Shown one piece after another: positions 45,267 to 56,913 of a stretch of DNA of 64,000 nt. The stretch's first letter is position 1. Each line of letters opens with the position of its first letter. The notes beneath the pieces are model-generated. The model searched no databases, was not told where the DNA came from, and was given only the letters and a program-made list of their open reading frames with translations. A program made the position numbers and the translations under genes. This DNA comes from Dermanyssus gallinae (lineage: Eukaryota > Arthropoda > Arachnida > Mesostigmata > Dermanyssidae), in the NCBI GenBank assembly GCA_003439945.1, contig QVRM01005948.1, positions 248,001-312,000 on the forward strand, written 5' to 3'.

Positions 45267-46869
45267 CCATTCTAATAAGTATCATACGTTTCACGCTCAG
45301 TCAGCGCACAGTCGTGTGCATTCAACACTAAAGACCAGACTAATGGACCAATTAGCCAAAGTTTAATTGGCTGCTTCTCTACGGATCCGTCTATAGTAAC
45401 AGATACAGAAAAAATACAGCAGCGAATAACAAATGCGACGTGTGCTCGTGGCGTGGTACGCATGGCCGTGCATGATAAGTTCGGTCCAGAAGAGTTTTGT
45501 CAAACATCCAAGCACACGTCTCTGCCACTGGGTTGTCCATTGCGCGCGGTTTACATGTATTTTCTTTTATTTTTTCGCGTTGGCTCTGCGGTTAGTCCAC
45601 TCTTGTTCCCCTTCGTTGCGTCGCCTAGAAACAGCATGATACCTGCATCGTCGTGTCAGCACCTCATATCACGCGCTAAGCTATGCAGCATGTCCCACCT
45701 GCCAGCCGAAGGCCACAGCACGTTTATGCAGCACATACATCGTTTCATTTAACGGCTAACCTTAATCGAGTGACGGACGGCATTATAACACCGGTACCCG
45801 GCACGCACAGCGCCGAGTAGTTTTCTCCTAGATGAATATTTAATGATGGCTAGTAGTGGCATGAAGGCGGTTGTTACACTGTTTTTATGCGTATATTGTT
45901 TTGATCACGATCTGATGAACGCCGACGCTTGCCGAAGCGGCCGGTGGTGGTGGTGGTGGTTGTGGTGGAAAACGGCTAAACCGTCATGCGTTCGCAATTG
46001 TTTAGCTATTTTTTTTATTACAGCTGATTATTTGTCAGCTGAATTAAATTCGATGCTGCTGCTACTGCCGCAGCAACATCAACAGCAGCAGCAGCAGCCG
46101 CCGGAACAGCAGCAAACGGCACGCGTTGCAGAAATGGAAGTGCACCAGTAGAAGCGGCGGAGCATAGAACAACTTTCGTCTTACCGCCTTACGAATATTT
46201 TCGCGTATATTACGTGCAACTCGTGGCAACTCGTTGTTATTGCTCTTGTAATCTGCCCTTGTCAAGCCACATCGGCCGGACCCACGGGCTGTGTGGGTGA
46301 GCCACCGTGAGGTGATACAGCCACCTCGATGGGCTGATCTAACGCGGTAGCGACGATATGGCCGCCGTCCAAGTGGGGTTGTTGCTGGCAATGGCCGAGG
46401 TTCACGGACCCGCGAACCCGCAAAGCGTGGTCGGGGCAACAAAGAGTATCGTCTCTCTCTCTCTCTCGTTCTGCTCCCCCCAAATCTTCTACCTTTTGTA
46501 TCTCTCTCTCTCTCTGACTGAGTTTCTTTCTCACCCTGTGTCGAGTGTTTGCTTGGCTTGCGGCGGCTGACGACGGCCCGTAGTCGACGATACCTCTCGA
46601 AGCTTTCTAACGGTGCCTCCTCGAAGATAATGTTGATCCTGATAAATGCGTAAACGCAGTCTCCACTCCGCTGATATCGCGGTTGGCACGTCCATTCGTA
46701 GCGCCGGCATCGGCGCCGGTGTCGGTCGGGACTGTCTGGATCGAACCCCCACGAATCCCCGCTGAAATATGGCGCGCGGATAGAAGCTTTGATAAAGGCG
46801 ACCGCTGGTAGGTTATAGATGAAGCAACAGAGCAACAAAAGCAGCTGCAGTGGCAAACAAAGTAAGAAC

Positions 46870-47000
46870 AACGGCAATAGAAAAAACAGCAACAGCAGCA
46901 GCAACAACAATGGCAACAACAACAACAATGGCAAAAACAACAACAACAACAACAACAATGGCAAAAACAACAACAACAACAATGGCACAAACAACAACAA
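46870..47000. repeat. (CAA)n/(CAG)n triplet repeat
   Basis: Imperfect AACAAC, CAGCAG and AACAATGGC units fill the interval. Confidence 0.9.
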
Positions 47001-48424
47001 TAGCAAAAGCAACGACGACGAGAACTCTAGGAAAAACAGAGCCAACCCACCCGACAACAGCAGCAATAGCGGAGGCGGTAACAACAGCAACACTAACAAG
47101 CACTTCAACAACAAAAGCAACAACAAACAAAGACAATGCAGTCGACAAGTCAACCACAACAATACGACGTTTATTTATTTACTTAGCCCACTCGCTCTAG
47201 TGCATAGAGCTCTGGTCCTTCCGTATAATAGCAGTTAGCAGTCGGAGTCCGGAGTCCAGATCCAGATCACCCCGAGTTCCGACCGCCCAGCTGCCGGGCG
47301 TCGCCAACCGAGGGACGTGGGCGGCAGCAACAGTTCGCGTACAACTCAGCCTTCTTTGTGACTCATCTCTTTCTCTTCTTCGTCTTCTTCTTCTGCAGCT
47401 GCTGCTGAAGCTGCTGCTACTCACACCAGAACAAACACGCCAGAACAAACACCTACGCCAACAGCGCAGCACACAGACCATCGAAAGGGGCGTCGTGAAC
47501 GGGCGGCAGGGGGCCGAGCTTCTACTTTTGATGGCGTTGGTCGGTGCCTCCAGCACACCAACAGTAGGAGGCAGTCGAAGAGGCGAACGAAAGAAGGGGC
47601 GGAGGCGGAGGCCGAGGCGGCGGTAGCCCCCTTAGTTTGTATGGCCCTTTTTTAGGCCCCGACGCGCGATTCCTAAACAATCGATCGAGCATCGTCATTG
47701 AGACAGAGATACGAGAGTCGAACGACAGTCGAAGCGCTGACGACGCCTGCGACGAAATCAAAGCCAGACCAGGCCAGGGCCAAGTCAATACGACACGCGG
47801 CCAGTATAGCCGCCTCTGGCTCGTGGTGATGCCGCTACTGCTGATGCTACAGGGGCGGCCATAGCGGGGGGTGCCGCAACAACAGAAGCAGCACTAGAGA
47901 CCGCTCTGTTGTTATAACTGTAGTTTCGTACGCGAGTGTGTACGTACATTTTTTGCAAAGTACAAAACACGAAGATAAACAGAGGGAGGGAAAGGGAGAG
48001 AGAGAGAGAGGGGGACGGATAGGAGGGCAAGTGATCAAACGTTAAGTCCAAAAAGAGAATGGAGTTTAGATTGATGAAGAGTACAGACAGCGATGTGCCA
48101 GCGCACAGAAACCAAAAACGTAACACAGAGAGACAGACAGAGAGAGAGAAAGAGAGTAAAGTCTAAAACGAGAGAATGTTAGGTTTGGTCTTGACTAGCA
48201 TTTTACTAGAACACTACGCGCTTTGCTTTAGTAGCGGATGCAACGAAAGCTATTGCAGTTGCTGCTGCTGCTTTTGCTGGCGGCTGGTCGCACAGACATC
48301 GCAACCCCCGTCAGCGAAGCTTCTCGGGGTGGCACGGACAAGAGCACAGAGAGACGGTAGCTAGAGAACACGCGGACCTGCATACGTAATAAGACAAAGC
48401 CTCCGGTTGTTGTGTGTTCGACTG

Positions 48425-48575
48425 GTGGTAGCAGCAGCAACAACAACAACAACAACAACGACGACAACAACAACAACAACAAAATACACAACGACAACAG
48501 CAACATCGGCGTCAACAACAGTTACATTGACGTCAACACCAACAGCATCGACATCATCAACAACAACAACAAGTT
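48425..48575. repeat. (CAA)n/(CGA)n triplet repeat
   Basis: Imperfect CAACAACAA with CGACAA and CATCAT interruptions over about 145 bp. Confidence 0.9.
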
Positions 48576-48747
48576 GTTATTCCGAAACAACGGTCAATTC
48601 AACTTTCGTTGCGCTTGTTGCCACTGGGTTTATCGCCCCTGCTCGTTCGGTGGAGCCCATACGTGAGGAATGGGTAACGCGTTCGAGTCTCTCTCTCTCT
48701 CTCTTTCTCTCTCTATATATATATATATATTTTAGTTTTTTAGATTT

Positions 48748-48802
48748 TCCTTAAGGCTAATGCCCGTGTACGCTTTCTTCATGTCATGGCTAAGTAATAT
48801 TC
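48748..48802 (-). mobile_element. SINE family C, tail fragment
   Basis: CCTTAAGGCTAATGCCCGTG and CATGTCATGGCTAA match the tail of the copy at 31905-32097. The head is missing. Confidence 0.65.
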
Positions 48803-50196
48803 TGGTGTGAATCTGGGTGTAACGCGGAATCGCGAGGTGATCGCGTCTAATTGGTAGGGCGGAGTAGTGTGGAGCCTACATTCCGAACCTCGATAGGGGG
48901 GAGGGTGGGGGGTGTGCTGGCCTGTCTATTCGGGCTGGCGGGCACTCCCGCGTTATGTCCGCGCGTATTAAATCGCGGAAGCGGCGGGAGTATAAGTATC
49001 TCTCTCTTTTGCTATTGTGGCACTGTTGTATCTCGCAGCGTGCAAGACCAACCCAGGCTATGTGAACAGCCTGGCTTAAAGGCCCATGATGAAGAGAAGC
49101 TGCTTTGAAAAGGTGGACCGGAAAGGCGATCCGAAATGGTCACCAAGACGTTAGCCTAGGTCACCGTCATAAAATCAACTTGCCGACGTATTATTACGGT
49201 CAGTAAAAGCTTACAGACGACTCAACAGTCCCCGTGCGTGTAGTGCTTCCCAGAAATGAAAACGCTCTCTTTTTGAGTTGATCGATAATACTGTGAACAA
49301 TCGTTTACTCGTTGACGCACTGAGAAGCAGCTTGCTAAAATTGCCTGCGGAGTGATGTTTTTAGCCAGCCCGTAGCTAGCTAGATCAAATGCCCCTTTTA
49401 AAAAGGCTGTGCGTATCCTTAATCGTTCTGCTGTACGCTCGACGTGTTTGGCGCGTTGATATACGTACGTGATTGCGTTTCATACCGCTCTCAAGAATCA
49501 TCTCAGAAACGAAAAAAGAGCCCTAGCCGCTTTCCTACACGCCCGATAGACTTCCCACGCTATGACGACGTTCTAAAGTGCCCTTTGTTCGAATAACTTT
49601 GCTATGGGAGTATGGCTGACTGCTGGCGAAGTGAATGGCTGGCTCGCTGGCTGCGGAAGTGCTTCAGGCATCCTTCGTTGCCTCTGAGAAATGTTCTGTT
49701 TTTGCTCTCAAGATGTAGCAGCATCAAGTTGTCAGACGAAACGGGTCACCAACTCTCTACAAGCCGTTAGCTAGGCTGTAGGGTCATGGCTGTAAACTGT
49801 ACAGACGATTAGTCTTTGGCTAGAAAAGATACCATGCAGCGCTCTACACAGCCATTCCAACATGATCTCGCGCTTGGGGAGTAGCTGCAGAAAATTTGCT
49901 GCGTGCAACAACGTGGCAAACATAGCTTTTTTGTCTTTATGAAGCTAGGCTTGGCGAGGATGACAAGCTGCCAAGGCCAGTGACTGCATAGGGCGGCTGC
50001 TTACTTCGATGACAGGCTTCTCGACAGTAATACTGGTCGCGTGCAGAATACTCAGTAATTATTGCGTAAAATACTTAGTGCATATGGGAAATTATACTAT
50101 TCTAGGGCTTTAGTAAAAATATGTTGTTGTAAAATACCGTCACACAATATGACAAAAAAAAAAGAATGACGATACACAAGCACAACAAATCCTAAC

Positions 50197-50200
<4 letters not shown>
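48803..50200. other. No gene recognised
   Basis: Nothing identifiable. A (TA)n tract follows at 50201-50231. Confidence 0.45.
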
Positions 50201-50233
<33 letters not shown>

Positions 50234-50452
50234 TTTTGTAAATCTATATACATATACGTTGTCAGAGTAATAAAATCTATAGATAAATATAAGCATAATT
50301 GATCGCGAGCCGGACCAATTTTGTTTATGACTTAATACGCTTAATTACCATAATAGCATTGAATTTATATTATGCAGTTGAACACTGCGGACGGGGTTTT
50401 TGTGCTGCTCTAGTCAGTAAGTGCGTATGAATACGCCGTAATTTGCTTTACA

Positions 50453-50519
50453 TGGTATCAGAAATTGTTGTAGAGACTTTTCAAACGTTGGGAAGCCTCT
50501 ACAACAATTTCTGACACCA
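50453..50519. other. Imperfect 23-bp inverted repeat
   Basis: The arms at 50453-50475 and 50497-50519 (TCAGAAATTGTTGTAGAG and its complement) pair with one mismatch around a 21-nt loop. The role is unknown; it could be a small fold-back element. Confidence 0.8.
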
Positions 50520-50534
50520 GGTAGAGCACGCCAG

Positions 50535-50645
50535 TGTGGCAGTGTGGTCTAAAGGAGCGATGATCAGCCTTGCAAATATGGTAGTCTCCAATTACTGGGG
50601 CAGTCCCGTGGACGTTAAGTCTTGGCTGAGGTTTAGCCCGAAAAG
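50535..50645 (+). mobile_element. SINE family B, copy 3
   Basis: The tRNA-like start GTGTGGTCTAAAGGAGCGAT and the tail TCCCGTGGACGTTAAGTCTT GGCTGAGG (two blocks) match the 38.6-kb copy. The middle is shortened. Confidence 0.55.
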
Positions 50646-50737
50646 AACTTAAGTAGTATATTAGCCTCCAATGACTAAAAAGGATTCGGTATTCGCTGAG
50701 AAACTACAAAAGACTTGCAAGCAAAAAGCCAAGGTGA

Positions 50738-50778
50738 GCGCTGAAAGTTGTCGAAGTTGTAAATACAACTTTCAGCGC
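50738..50778. other. Perfect 14-bp inverted repeat
   Basis: GCGCTGAAAGTTGT at 50738-50751 and its exact complement at 50765-50778, with a 13-nt loop. A direct repeat, TCATCC(T/C)AAAGTTCACTT, follows at about 50790 and 50830. Confidence 0.8.
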
Positions 50779-51389
50779 ACAGAGTGATATCATCCTAAAG
50801 TTCACTTATCATATAATCGGCTTCATGTCATCCCAAAGTTCACTTGTTATATAATTTGTCTATATCCAAGTGAGAATTTCACATATTTGTTGCATATACT
50901 AGGACTGCAGCTTGCTTCATTCGCCGCTTTAATTTGTGACTTAAACTGCTTACAGGCATCTTGCAAAACCGGCCTATCTTGATTTGCAATTGCCAGCGAA
51001 AGTAAGAGACCAAATCTGTATAGTTATTGTCAAGTTTTGTTAGATTGTTGCCCCATCACAGCACCCGTTGCCTAAAGGAAGCCAGGAGCACCTGGCATCG
51101 AGAAAACTTTTGTCATTATTTGCTTAATCGGCCTCAGAGAGATACTGTCTAACTACTATGGTAAAAGACGGTAGATGCCAGAAGATGCGCTCTCGTAAGC
51201 AATCCGACCAATTGCAATGCCATGTTAAATTTGGTACTCGAATTTGGCGCGTACCGAACTCTCGAGGATCGACCAAAATGCACTTGCGCACTGCTTCAAT
51301 TAGTGCATTGTTTTTTTTTGTTTTTTTTTTATATATTATTATATATATATTTTATTATTATTCAACTTTAAATCATTCACGGTCGGACC

Positions 51390-51515
51390 ATGACATTTGG
51401 GTCCCTGCGAACCTGTGCACCATTACGGGGGGTCCAGTGTAAGGACCAGCCATTTCTGGAGGGTTCCTCGAACCGAGGCCGCATTGCCCCGTTGCACATC
51501 CAGCGACAGACGCTA
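51390..51515 (-). pseudogene. RLE retrotransposon 3' stub, separate subfamily
   Basis: On the minus strand: RLSLDVQRGNAASVRGTL, then QKWLVLTLDPP and a stop (near 51427), then the 3' UTR GTGCACAGGTTCGCAGGGAC and CCAAATGTCATG. The ORF end differs from the C, B and J subfamilies and agrees with the 30.7-kb stub. TAA- and TA-rich sequence lies beyond the 3' end (51330-51365). Confidence 0.85.
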
Positions 51516-52040
51516 GTGCATTGTTTATAATTAATTCTCTATAAAAGGCTTTAAATCCTTCACAGCACGCCCTATTGCGCAGAATCTCATGGTCGGCCGC
51601 ATTGGCGCTCGGTTTTGCTTCGCGTGCAATAGTGTACATAGCCACAGTATAGCAAACTGCAATTTTGGACAAAATAGATGAAACCTTATATGTTGCCATA
51701 TTTTGTAACTTTGTACAGTTGGGGTCCGTCGAACGAAACGAGTTTAAATTCTTCGCTGAATTTCCTGAAACGCAGTTGCTTGACCAACTATGGTAAATGT
51801 TTGCTTACATTTTACCTAAAGCAGAGTCTCGTTGGATACCAGACGTGATGCATGACGCCAAACCATGCGACCCCGATACCTACCGCCAAACTATAATAGT
51901 TCTGTTTAATTCTTAGCAAGACTGCTAGAGCTAAATCAAGTAACATACTATCGGACACAACTAGCGTAAGCAATTCGAGTTTAGGAAGGCCTCTAGTTCA
52001 AGCCTGGCTCTTTCTCACTTTCAATAATATGTGACTAACA

Positions 52041-52375
52041 GTGAATACAGTCGTAACAGTCGTGAACTTCATGAACAGGAAAAGAGAGGAGATCAGCGAC
52101 GTGAGCCCACAGTTCTTCACTTCGCCAGCAATGACAGACGACACATGGAAGAATCCGGATCGGGCAAACAGGCACGTGGTGGTCAAATTCTCGACCCACG
52201 GCTATCATCATGTGGTCTGTCGAACGGAGTCGTTTCACGACCCAGTCGAGTCGTGTATCTGTAAATATTGCGAAGGCCCTTGTGATGTGTATCATGCCCA
52301 AACTTGTACATACCCACAGTCTTTGAATCAGCTCGAGAGACTTAAGAGTAAGCTGGGGGGACTTTCTTGATTAGC
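52041..52375 (+). pseudogene. LINE family 2, ORF2 C-terminal domain
   Basis: The frame ends with HVVVKFSTHGYHHVVCRTES, FHDPVESCICKYCEGPCDVY, HAQTC. It matches the C-terminus at 57490-57650 (HGYHHLVC ... ECICRLCSQACTKFHASAC), keeping all Cys and His positions (H-x3-C, C-x1-C-x2-C, H-x4-C). It is more divergent than the 14-kb copy, so it is a separate subfamily. The upstream reverse transcriptase is absent. Confidence 0.7.
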
Positions 52376-52892
52376 CGGAGTACTTGTGTACTCCAATTTT
52401 AACTAGATAGAGTATTACACAGACAGTGTGAATAAAAGAAATTGAATATGTCACTAGACGTAGAAATATTAATTAACATTTTGTAACAACAGCTATAGAT
52501 AATTAATAGGATGGAACTAACTACAAATAAGACACACCTCTCCGAAAGGTTATCAACCATTCTCGATGCTCCATAAGCGTAGCCTTACCTAAAATACTTA
52601 CAAAATACTTTACTCACTATATTGATAACACAATATATAGGTGTGCCTTTGCCGAAACGTGCCGCAAAGCGCAAACATTTAAATTTACACGGTATATACC
52701 GTATAGATATGCATTTCTATTGCGCGAACTATATATACAGATAGTTGTAAAATGTTGAACACGGATGCCTCAGGTAGAGGCGTGTGCCATTTTAATTCGG
52801 GAAAATGTAAAGCTTTCAATACCGTTCGAATATGAGTGCTCTTGGGCTCCTATAGCTGATCATCGTAAACTTCGTATCCAGCGTACGTGTAG

Positions 52893-52945
52893 TTTTTTAC
52901 ACTGAGCTGAAATTCTTCAGCGCGAGCCTTCGATACGTGACTCTC
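52893..52945 (+). repeat. Fragment related to the 25.8-kb fold-back element
   Basis: GAGCTGAAATTCTTCAGCGC GAGCC (two blocks) followed by ACTCTCTTTGG resembles 25766-25815 (GAGCTGAAATCTCTCAGTGC ... GTCTCTTTAGT). No second arm is present. Confidence 0.45.
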
Positions 52946-54399
52946 TTTGGTGCAGCCATGTGGCCCACCACCAAAACCGCCGCTACAACAAATCGTGTAT
53001 CTGTGCAGACGCGTTCCGCTTGGATATTCCACTGAGAGAAATATGAAAACGTACACCATGGCAACTTCGTACTGCTTACAACATAATGTGTGTTACAATA
53101 AAGCACTACAATTGAAATAAATGCACTAAATGCCTATTATGTGCTAGCATGCGTTACTAATAACAAGACTAAAATTCTTAATAAGGTCAATGACTTAGCG
53201 CTACGCAAAATAATTAGGAGAAACCGTGCAAGCTCACATACGGGTATTTCTTAACACCTACTTCTTGTCTGCCTTTCTTTTGAACGATACATTTCCATTA
53301 TTCCTCTTCCACTTTTCTACGGGACAAACCTGACCGCTCTCTGAAAGTTGAATGGCTTCATGCGATTAGCGACCCAAACATCTATGGTGGGTCTGAAGAA
53401 TGAAGACACGTTAAATCGGTGTATGACGTACATGTAAATGCGGTCCACACACCTTGTGCGTTTATTAGCATGCCTGTTGCTGTACGCAAAAAGGCGCTAA
53501 TAGGCAAAACTAATTTTCTTCGTAAGATCTGATTCTGGTGGCCTTTATTTACTTAAATTTCCAGGAAGTCCGATTTAACCTTGCAGAGAGTTTCACTTCA
53601 GACATCATCGGAGTCCTCTGGCCTCTTGCACAAAGCAGCGCCAAGGATTATTACTATTATCAATTATTTATTAATTAATTATCTGACGGCATATACATTA
53701 TATTATTGTTACATGGCAAATGCTTAGCATATGATGATTCAATACCGTGCACTGTAGTCCCTTGTTATTTATGTCATAGCTTTTTTAACATGGGACAGGT
53801 CGCAACAAATATTGAGTGACGTTGGAGTCAATCAGTGCTAGTCAAGTTCCGTTGTGACATGGCATAGAATTTAAGTAGCGACCGGTGAGTATCCTAATGA
53901 AAAGTGCAAATGCCGCTCTCAAATCTATTGCTATAGATTAGAAATATAGACTATTTTTCTAAATCAATACAATACGTTCAATTATTGCATATATATAAAT
54001 GTAATTATATCACACTATTATTTTATACCACCTTTGTATCACATCATTATTTTTGTGAACACTCAAGCATTGCAAGCATGCAGTTCTGATGATAAAGCAC
54101 GTTGTCAATCAATCAGTTTAAAAATAATTTGTATCTAATGACAGAATTGTGATATAGTTTCTCTATGGAAATTATATATATAAATATATTTTGCAGGGAG
54201 TTACACAGGCATAATATATTGGTGGTATAAAATAATAGTGTGATGTAATTAAAATTATATGTATGCAAGAACCGAACGTATTGAATTGCTTTTAAAAAAT
54301 ACTTTATTTTCCTAATCTATAGCATTAGATATGAGAGCGGCATTACCACTTTTCAATTGGGATAGTCTGGGATATATATGATTTATTTATATAACTTGG
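52946..54399. other. AT-rich sequence without recognised gene
   Basis: Two segments (about 53925-53990 and 54250-54330) look like an inverted pair: CTCTCAAATCTATTGCTATAG and the complement of CTATAGCATTAGATATGAGAG. This may be a worn TIR element of about 420 bp. No coding motif. Confidence 0.45.
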
Positions 54400-54600
54400 C
54401 TATGTTAGCACTTTGAAGTAGACAATTGTCTACGCGCGAACGTGTGATATTAAATATTGAGTGACAGACTCTGACGCAAGAATTCGGATGCTCGCGGGTC
54501 TCCTGTCGAAAGATTAAGGCTTCTACTTACACGCTGAATCAGCTTGAGCGCAAGGGGGCCTGCAAGCTCCCATATTCTCGAACGCCAACGGACACAATTG
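54400..54600 (-). pseudogene. RLE retrotransposon 3' stub (copy B subfamily), broken
   Basis: On the minus strand: FDRRPASIRILASESVTQ in shifted frames (compare STGDSRASEFLRQRLSL in copy B). A deletion then removes the QRGNA segment, and the 3' UTR CACACGTTCGCGCGTAGACA with GACAATTGTC (54421-54430) follows. The 5' edge lies beside (TA)n at 54606. Confidence 0.75.
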
Positions 54601-54605
54601 GGATA

Positions 54606-54620
54606 TATATATATCCCTTA

Positions 54621-54662
<42 letters not shown>

Positions 54663-54663
54663 A

Positions 54664-54696
<33 letters not shown>
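54606..54696. repeat. Compound repeat: (TA)n with CCCTTAGATG spacers
   Basis: Three TA runs are separated by TATCCCTTAGATGTATA-type units, which gives a higher-order repeat of about 44 bp. Confidence 0.9.
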
Positions 54697-54699
<3 letters not shown>

Positions 54700-54701
<2 letters not shown>

Positions 54702-55180
54702 AGACGTATTAAACATTCAGAGAAATATAGGATTCCCTACATCTTTAAAAAAATTCTACAATCGCTCATCCGCTTCTCCTCAGCTCAAGCTGAAGCCCGT
54801 CGAGAAGCACGTATCGTACAAGATGTGGTTGTGTCTCAAACAAGACGTTTGCTCCGGTAGAGTTCCTGGAAATGTTACTCTGTCTGGCTGCCTTCCATCT
54901 GCCATGACGAGACCGCTGTTTCCGCTGTTTAGCGGGAATACGTTGTTAGAAACAATTTTGGCAAGTGCGCTTGTGCACCTAGTGGACATCGGCCAAGTTT
55001 CTGTTGTAGGTAAGGCAATAAGACGCTACATACTGCAAAGCCTCCAATTCTCGTTATCCGAATCTTGCTTGGCCGCAAGCCAACTGGCTCGCTCCTCAAC
55101 CGTAGTAGCTGACTCGTACAGTGTGCTCCGGTCGCCAGCTATCAGCCCCAAGTTTGAAATATGTTGCGGCCTCTAAACAG
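54700..55180 (-). pseudogene. Divergent RLE-type LINE, endonuclease region (tentative)
   Basis: The minus strand reads MADGRQPDRVTFPGTLPEQT (near 54905), and in the next frame LV-stop-DTTTSCTI, where the main family has DDGKRPDGMTLTP ... LVWDATVTDS. This fits a worn PD...D endonuclease block with Trp changed to a stop. Downstream, AEEKRMSDCRIFLKM matches the position of LAEVRKLVKYASI in spacing. A distinct lineage from the main family is inferred, perhaps that of 9.2-9.8 kb. The plus-strand frame of 184 codons here is considered a shadow. Confidence 0.45.
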
Positions 55181-55333
55181 CGGGGCCGGTTAAATCCTAT
55201 CTTCGATAAACAAACGTACATTTGAATTTGACGTTTCCAGTTGACTGAAGAGAAGTCTAAAACACGCAGGGTTCACATGTGGCAAGCTAGCAAGAAGTCA
55301 AGCCAAATGTGTTGGTTTACAGTGCCTAGTGTG

Positions 55334-55530
55334 ATATAAACGATCTTGTATATATGCTACGTATAAACGATCTTGTATATATGCTACGTATAAACAATCT
55401 TGTATATATGCTACGTATAAACGATCTTGTATATATGCTACGTATAAACAATCTTGTATATATGCTACGTATAAACCATCTTGTATATATGCTACGTATA
55501 AACGATCTTGTATATATGATACGCATAATT
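55334..55530. repeat. 27-bp minisatellite, about seven units
   Basis: The unit CGATCTTGTATATATGCTAC GTATAAA (two blocks, 27 bp) is repeated about seven times with single-base variants: the second base pair position reads CGA, CGA, CAA, CGA, CAA, CCA, CGA. As 27 is a multiple of three, the array is open in several frames on both strands; this does not imply coding. Confidence 0.95.
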
Positions 55531-56913
55531 TATCTATAGAATGTGCCATTTTTGCTCACTGAAAAGGGGAGCGAAAATGTTTTATACAGGAGTAAGATGA
55601 TTTTCAATGCATTCTTCAGCTGTGAAGATTAGGGCGGCAGTCCGACGTACGTTTACAAAATGCACGATTGTGAGAGGACGACTACTTAATTAAAAAACCG
55701 GCACATTCGGGACAAAGTTCTACAATGTCTGAATTATATCTGGCTACTGCTAGCGCAAAAACTATTGTAATATTGAGAAGAGCTGATCAAAATATAATAT
55801 CGTATCTAGAGCTCGTGCTCTAGCATAGACTGGTCAAATTTCAGACGATTTAGAATCGATGAAAAATTCTTCTAAATGCCGAGATGCTTATTTTTTCAAT
55901 TGAGTAATGCGTTCTCTCACAATCGTACAGTTTATACGAATGTTGGACAGCCACCCTAAATTCACAGGTTAGAAAAACTTTCATTTTACTTCTACACAAA
56001 GCATTTCTGCTTCTCCTTTCCATTGGCAAGAAATATTTTTTCACCTATATATTGGCTGAGTCTCTTTAGGGACAAAAAGACCCGACACCATCCGGGAGAC
56101 GAAGACGACCTGAAAAAATGAAAGAATGAGATTCGCGTTAGTGTGGAGGTCAGAATAGACCTATACCATGCCAAGATGAACTTTGCATAAAAGCCAAACC
56201 TGAGCGCCAGGTGTCCTTATAATTAACGTCAATTTATGGGGCTCAGCAAACTCTTTTCATTTGTGTACTCAGCGCGCTCATATTCGCTTGGTTTTTCTTT
56301 CTCAATAAAATCCCATTATAGCCAATTAACATTCATTCTGGAGCGAATCTCCGCACCCTATTCCCCCGCAGCGAATGTCCGTATATTTCCGAGTTTATCT
56401 GGGCCGCCGTGCTCGACGTGCTCCTGATCGACGCTGTACATAAAGGTTGTACACTCAGCAGAAGCTTCTCAGCATTTACTTCGATACATTATGAGAAGTT
56501 TCTGATATGACATCAGGACAAAGCGTCAAGTAGTGACGTGCAAAGACGCCCTTTTCATAGACATCGCAGTCTCCGGTTCTAGCCGCCTCGGAGCCGTCGT
56601 TGTACGCCCCAATCCCACATTCTGCTGAGACAAAAGTTTGAGTTAAGAAGAGAAGACGACATGGATTTCTTAAAGCTGCTAAAGTTTTGCAGACTAGTTA
56701 GTCTGTACATAGTGCGCTTGCGTTAGCGCTAGGCCGGAGACCAACGTATTTAAGGAAGTACTTAAGTTCGACGCGTGTTTCTGCCCGAGAGGGCTCGTCG
56801 GAAAAAGCAAGGCGTATTTGACGTTATTTCGTTGCCTATATCTTTGACCAGAGTGTTTTCGACAAGGTTTTTACGTTTATAGTGCCAATACTTTATAGTG
56901 GCCCAATATTAAA
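55531..56913. other. No gene recognised
   Basis: Short frames without motifs. The stretch next to 56914 may contain the upstream part of the LINE that follows (TTTTCGACAAGGTTTTTACG near 56858 recalls the FDKV reverse transcriptase motif), but it is too short to be sure. Confidence 0.4.

Larger units (their letters stand above)
45267..48745. other. GC-richer region with CAG/CAA and CT repeats; possible host locus
   Basis: No transposon motif was found over about 3.4 kb. It contains CAG/CAA runs (46075-46110, 46880-47000), a CTGCTG-type segment (47395-47420), CT/GA repeats (46453-46515, 47998-48010, 48690-48715) and (CAA)n at 48428-48570. Long frames exist on both strands, but they consist mainly of translated triplets (poly-Gln, Asn, Thr, Leu). 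Such composition is common in 5' regions and disordered segments of arthropod regulatory genes; I recognise no conserved domain. Confidence 0.4.

Noticed and set aside
46062..47162. Minus-strand 366-codon frame rich in Leu/Pro
   Set aside because: It is the complement of CAA/CAG repeats; the long open frame arises because the triplets lack stops in several frames.
54622..55176. Plus-strand 184-codon frame as a gene
   Set aside because: It starts in translated TA repeat, and the minus strand carries a worn endonuclease-like block, so the plus frame is probably a shadow.
55334..55530. CRISPR-like array
   Set aside because: Units are contiguous without unique spacers, and the genome is clearly eukaryotic.
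55298..55549. Repeat protein frames on both strands at the minisatellite
   Set aside because: A 27-bp unit is a multiple of three and stop-free in several frames; there is no evidence for coding.
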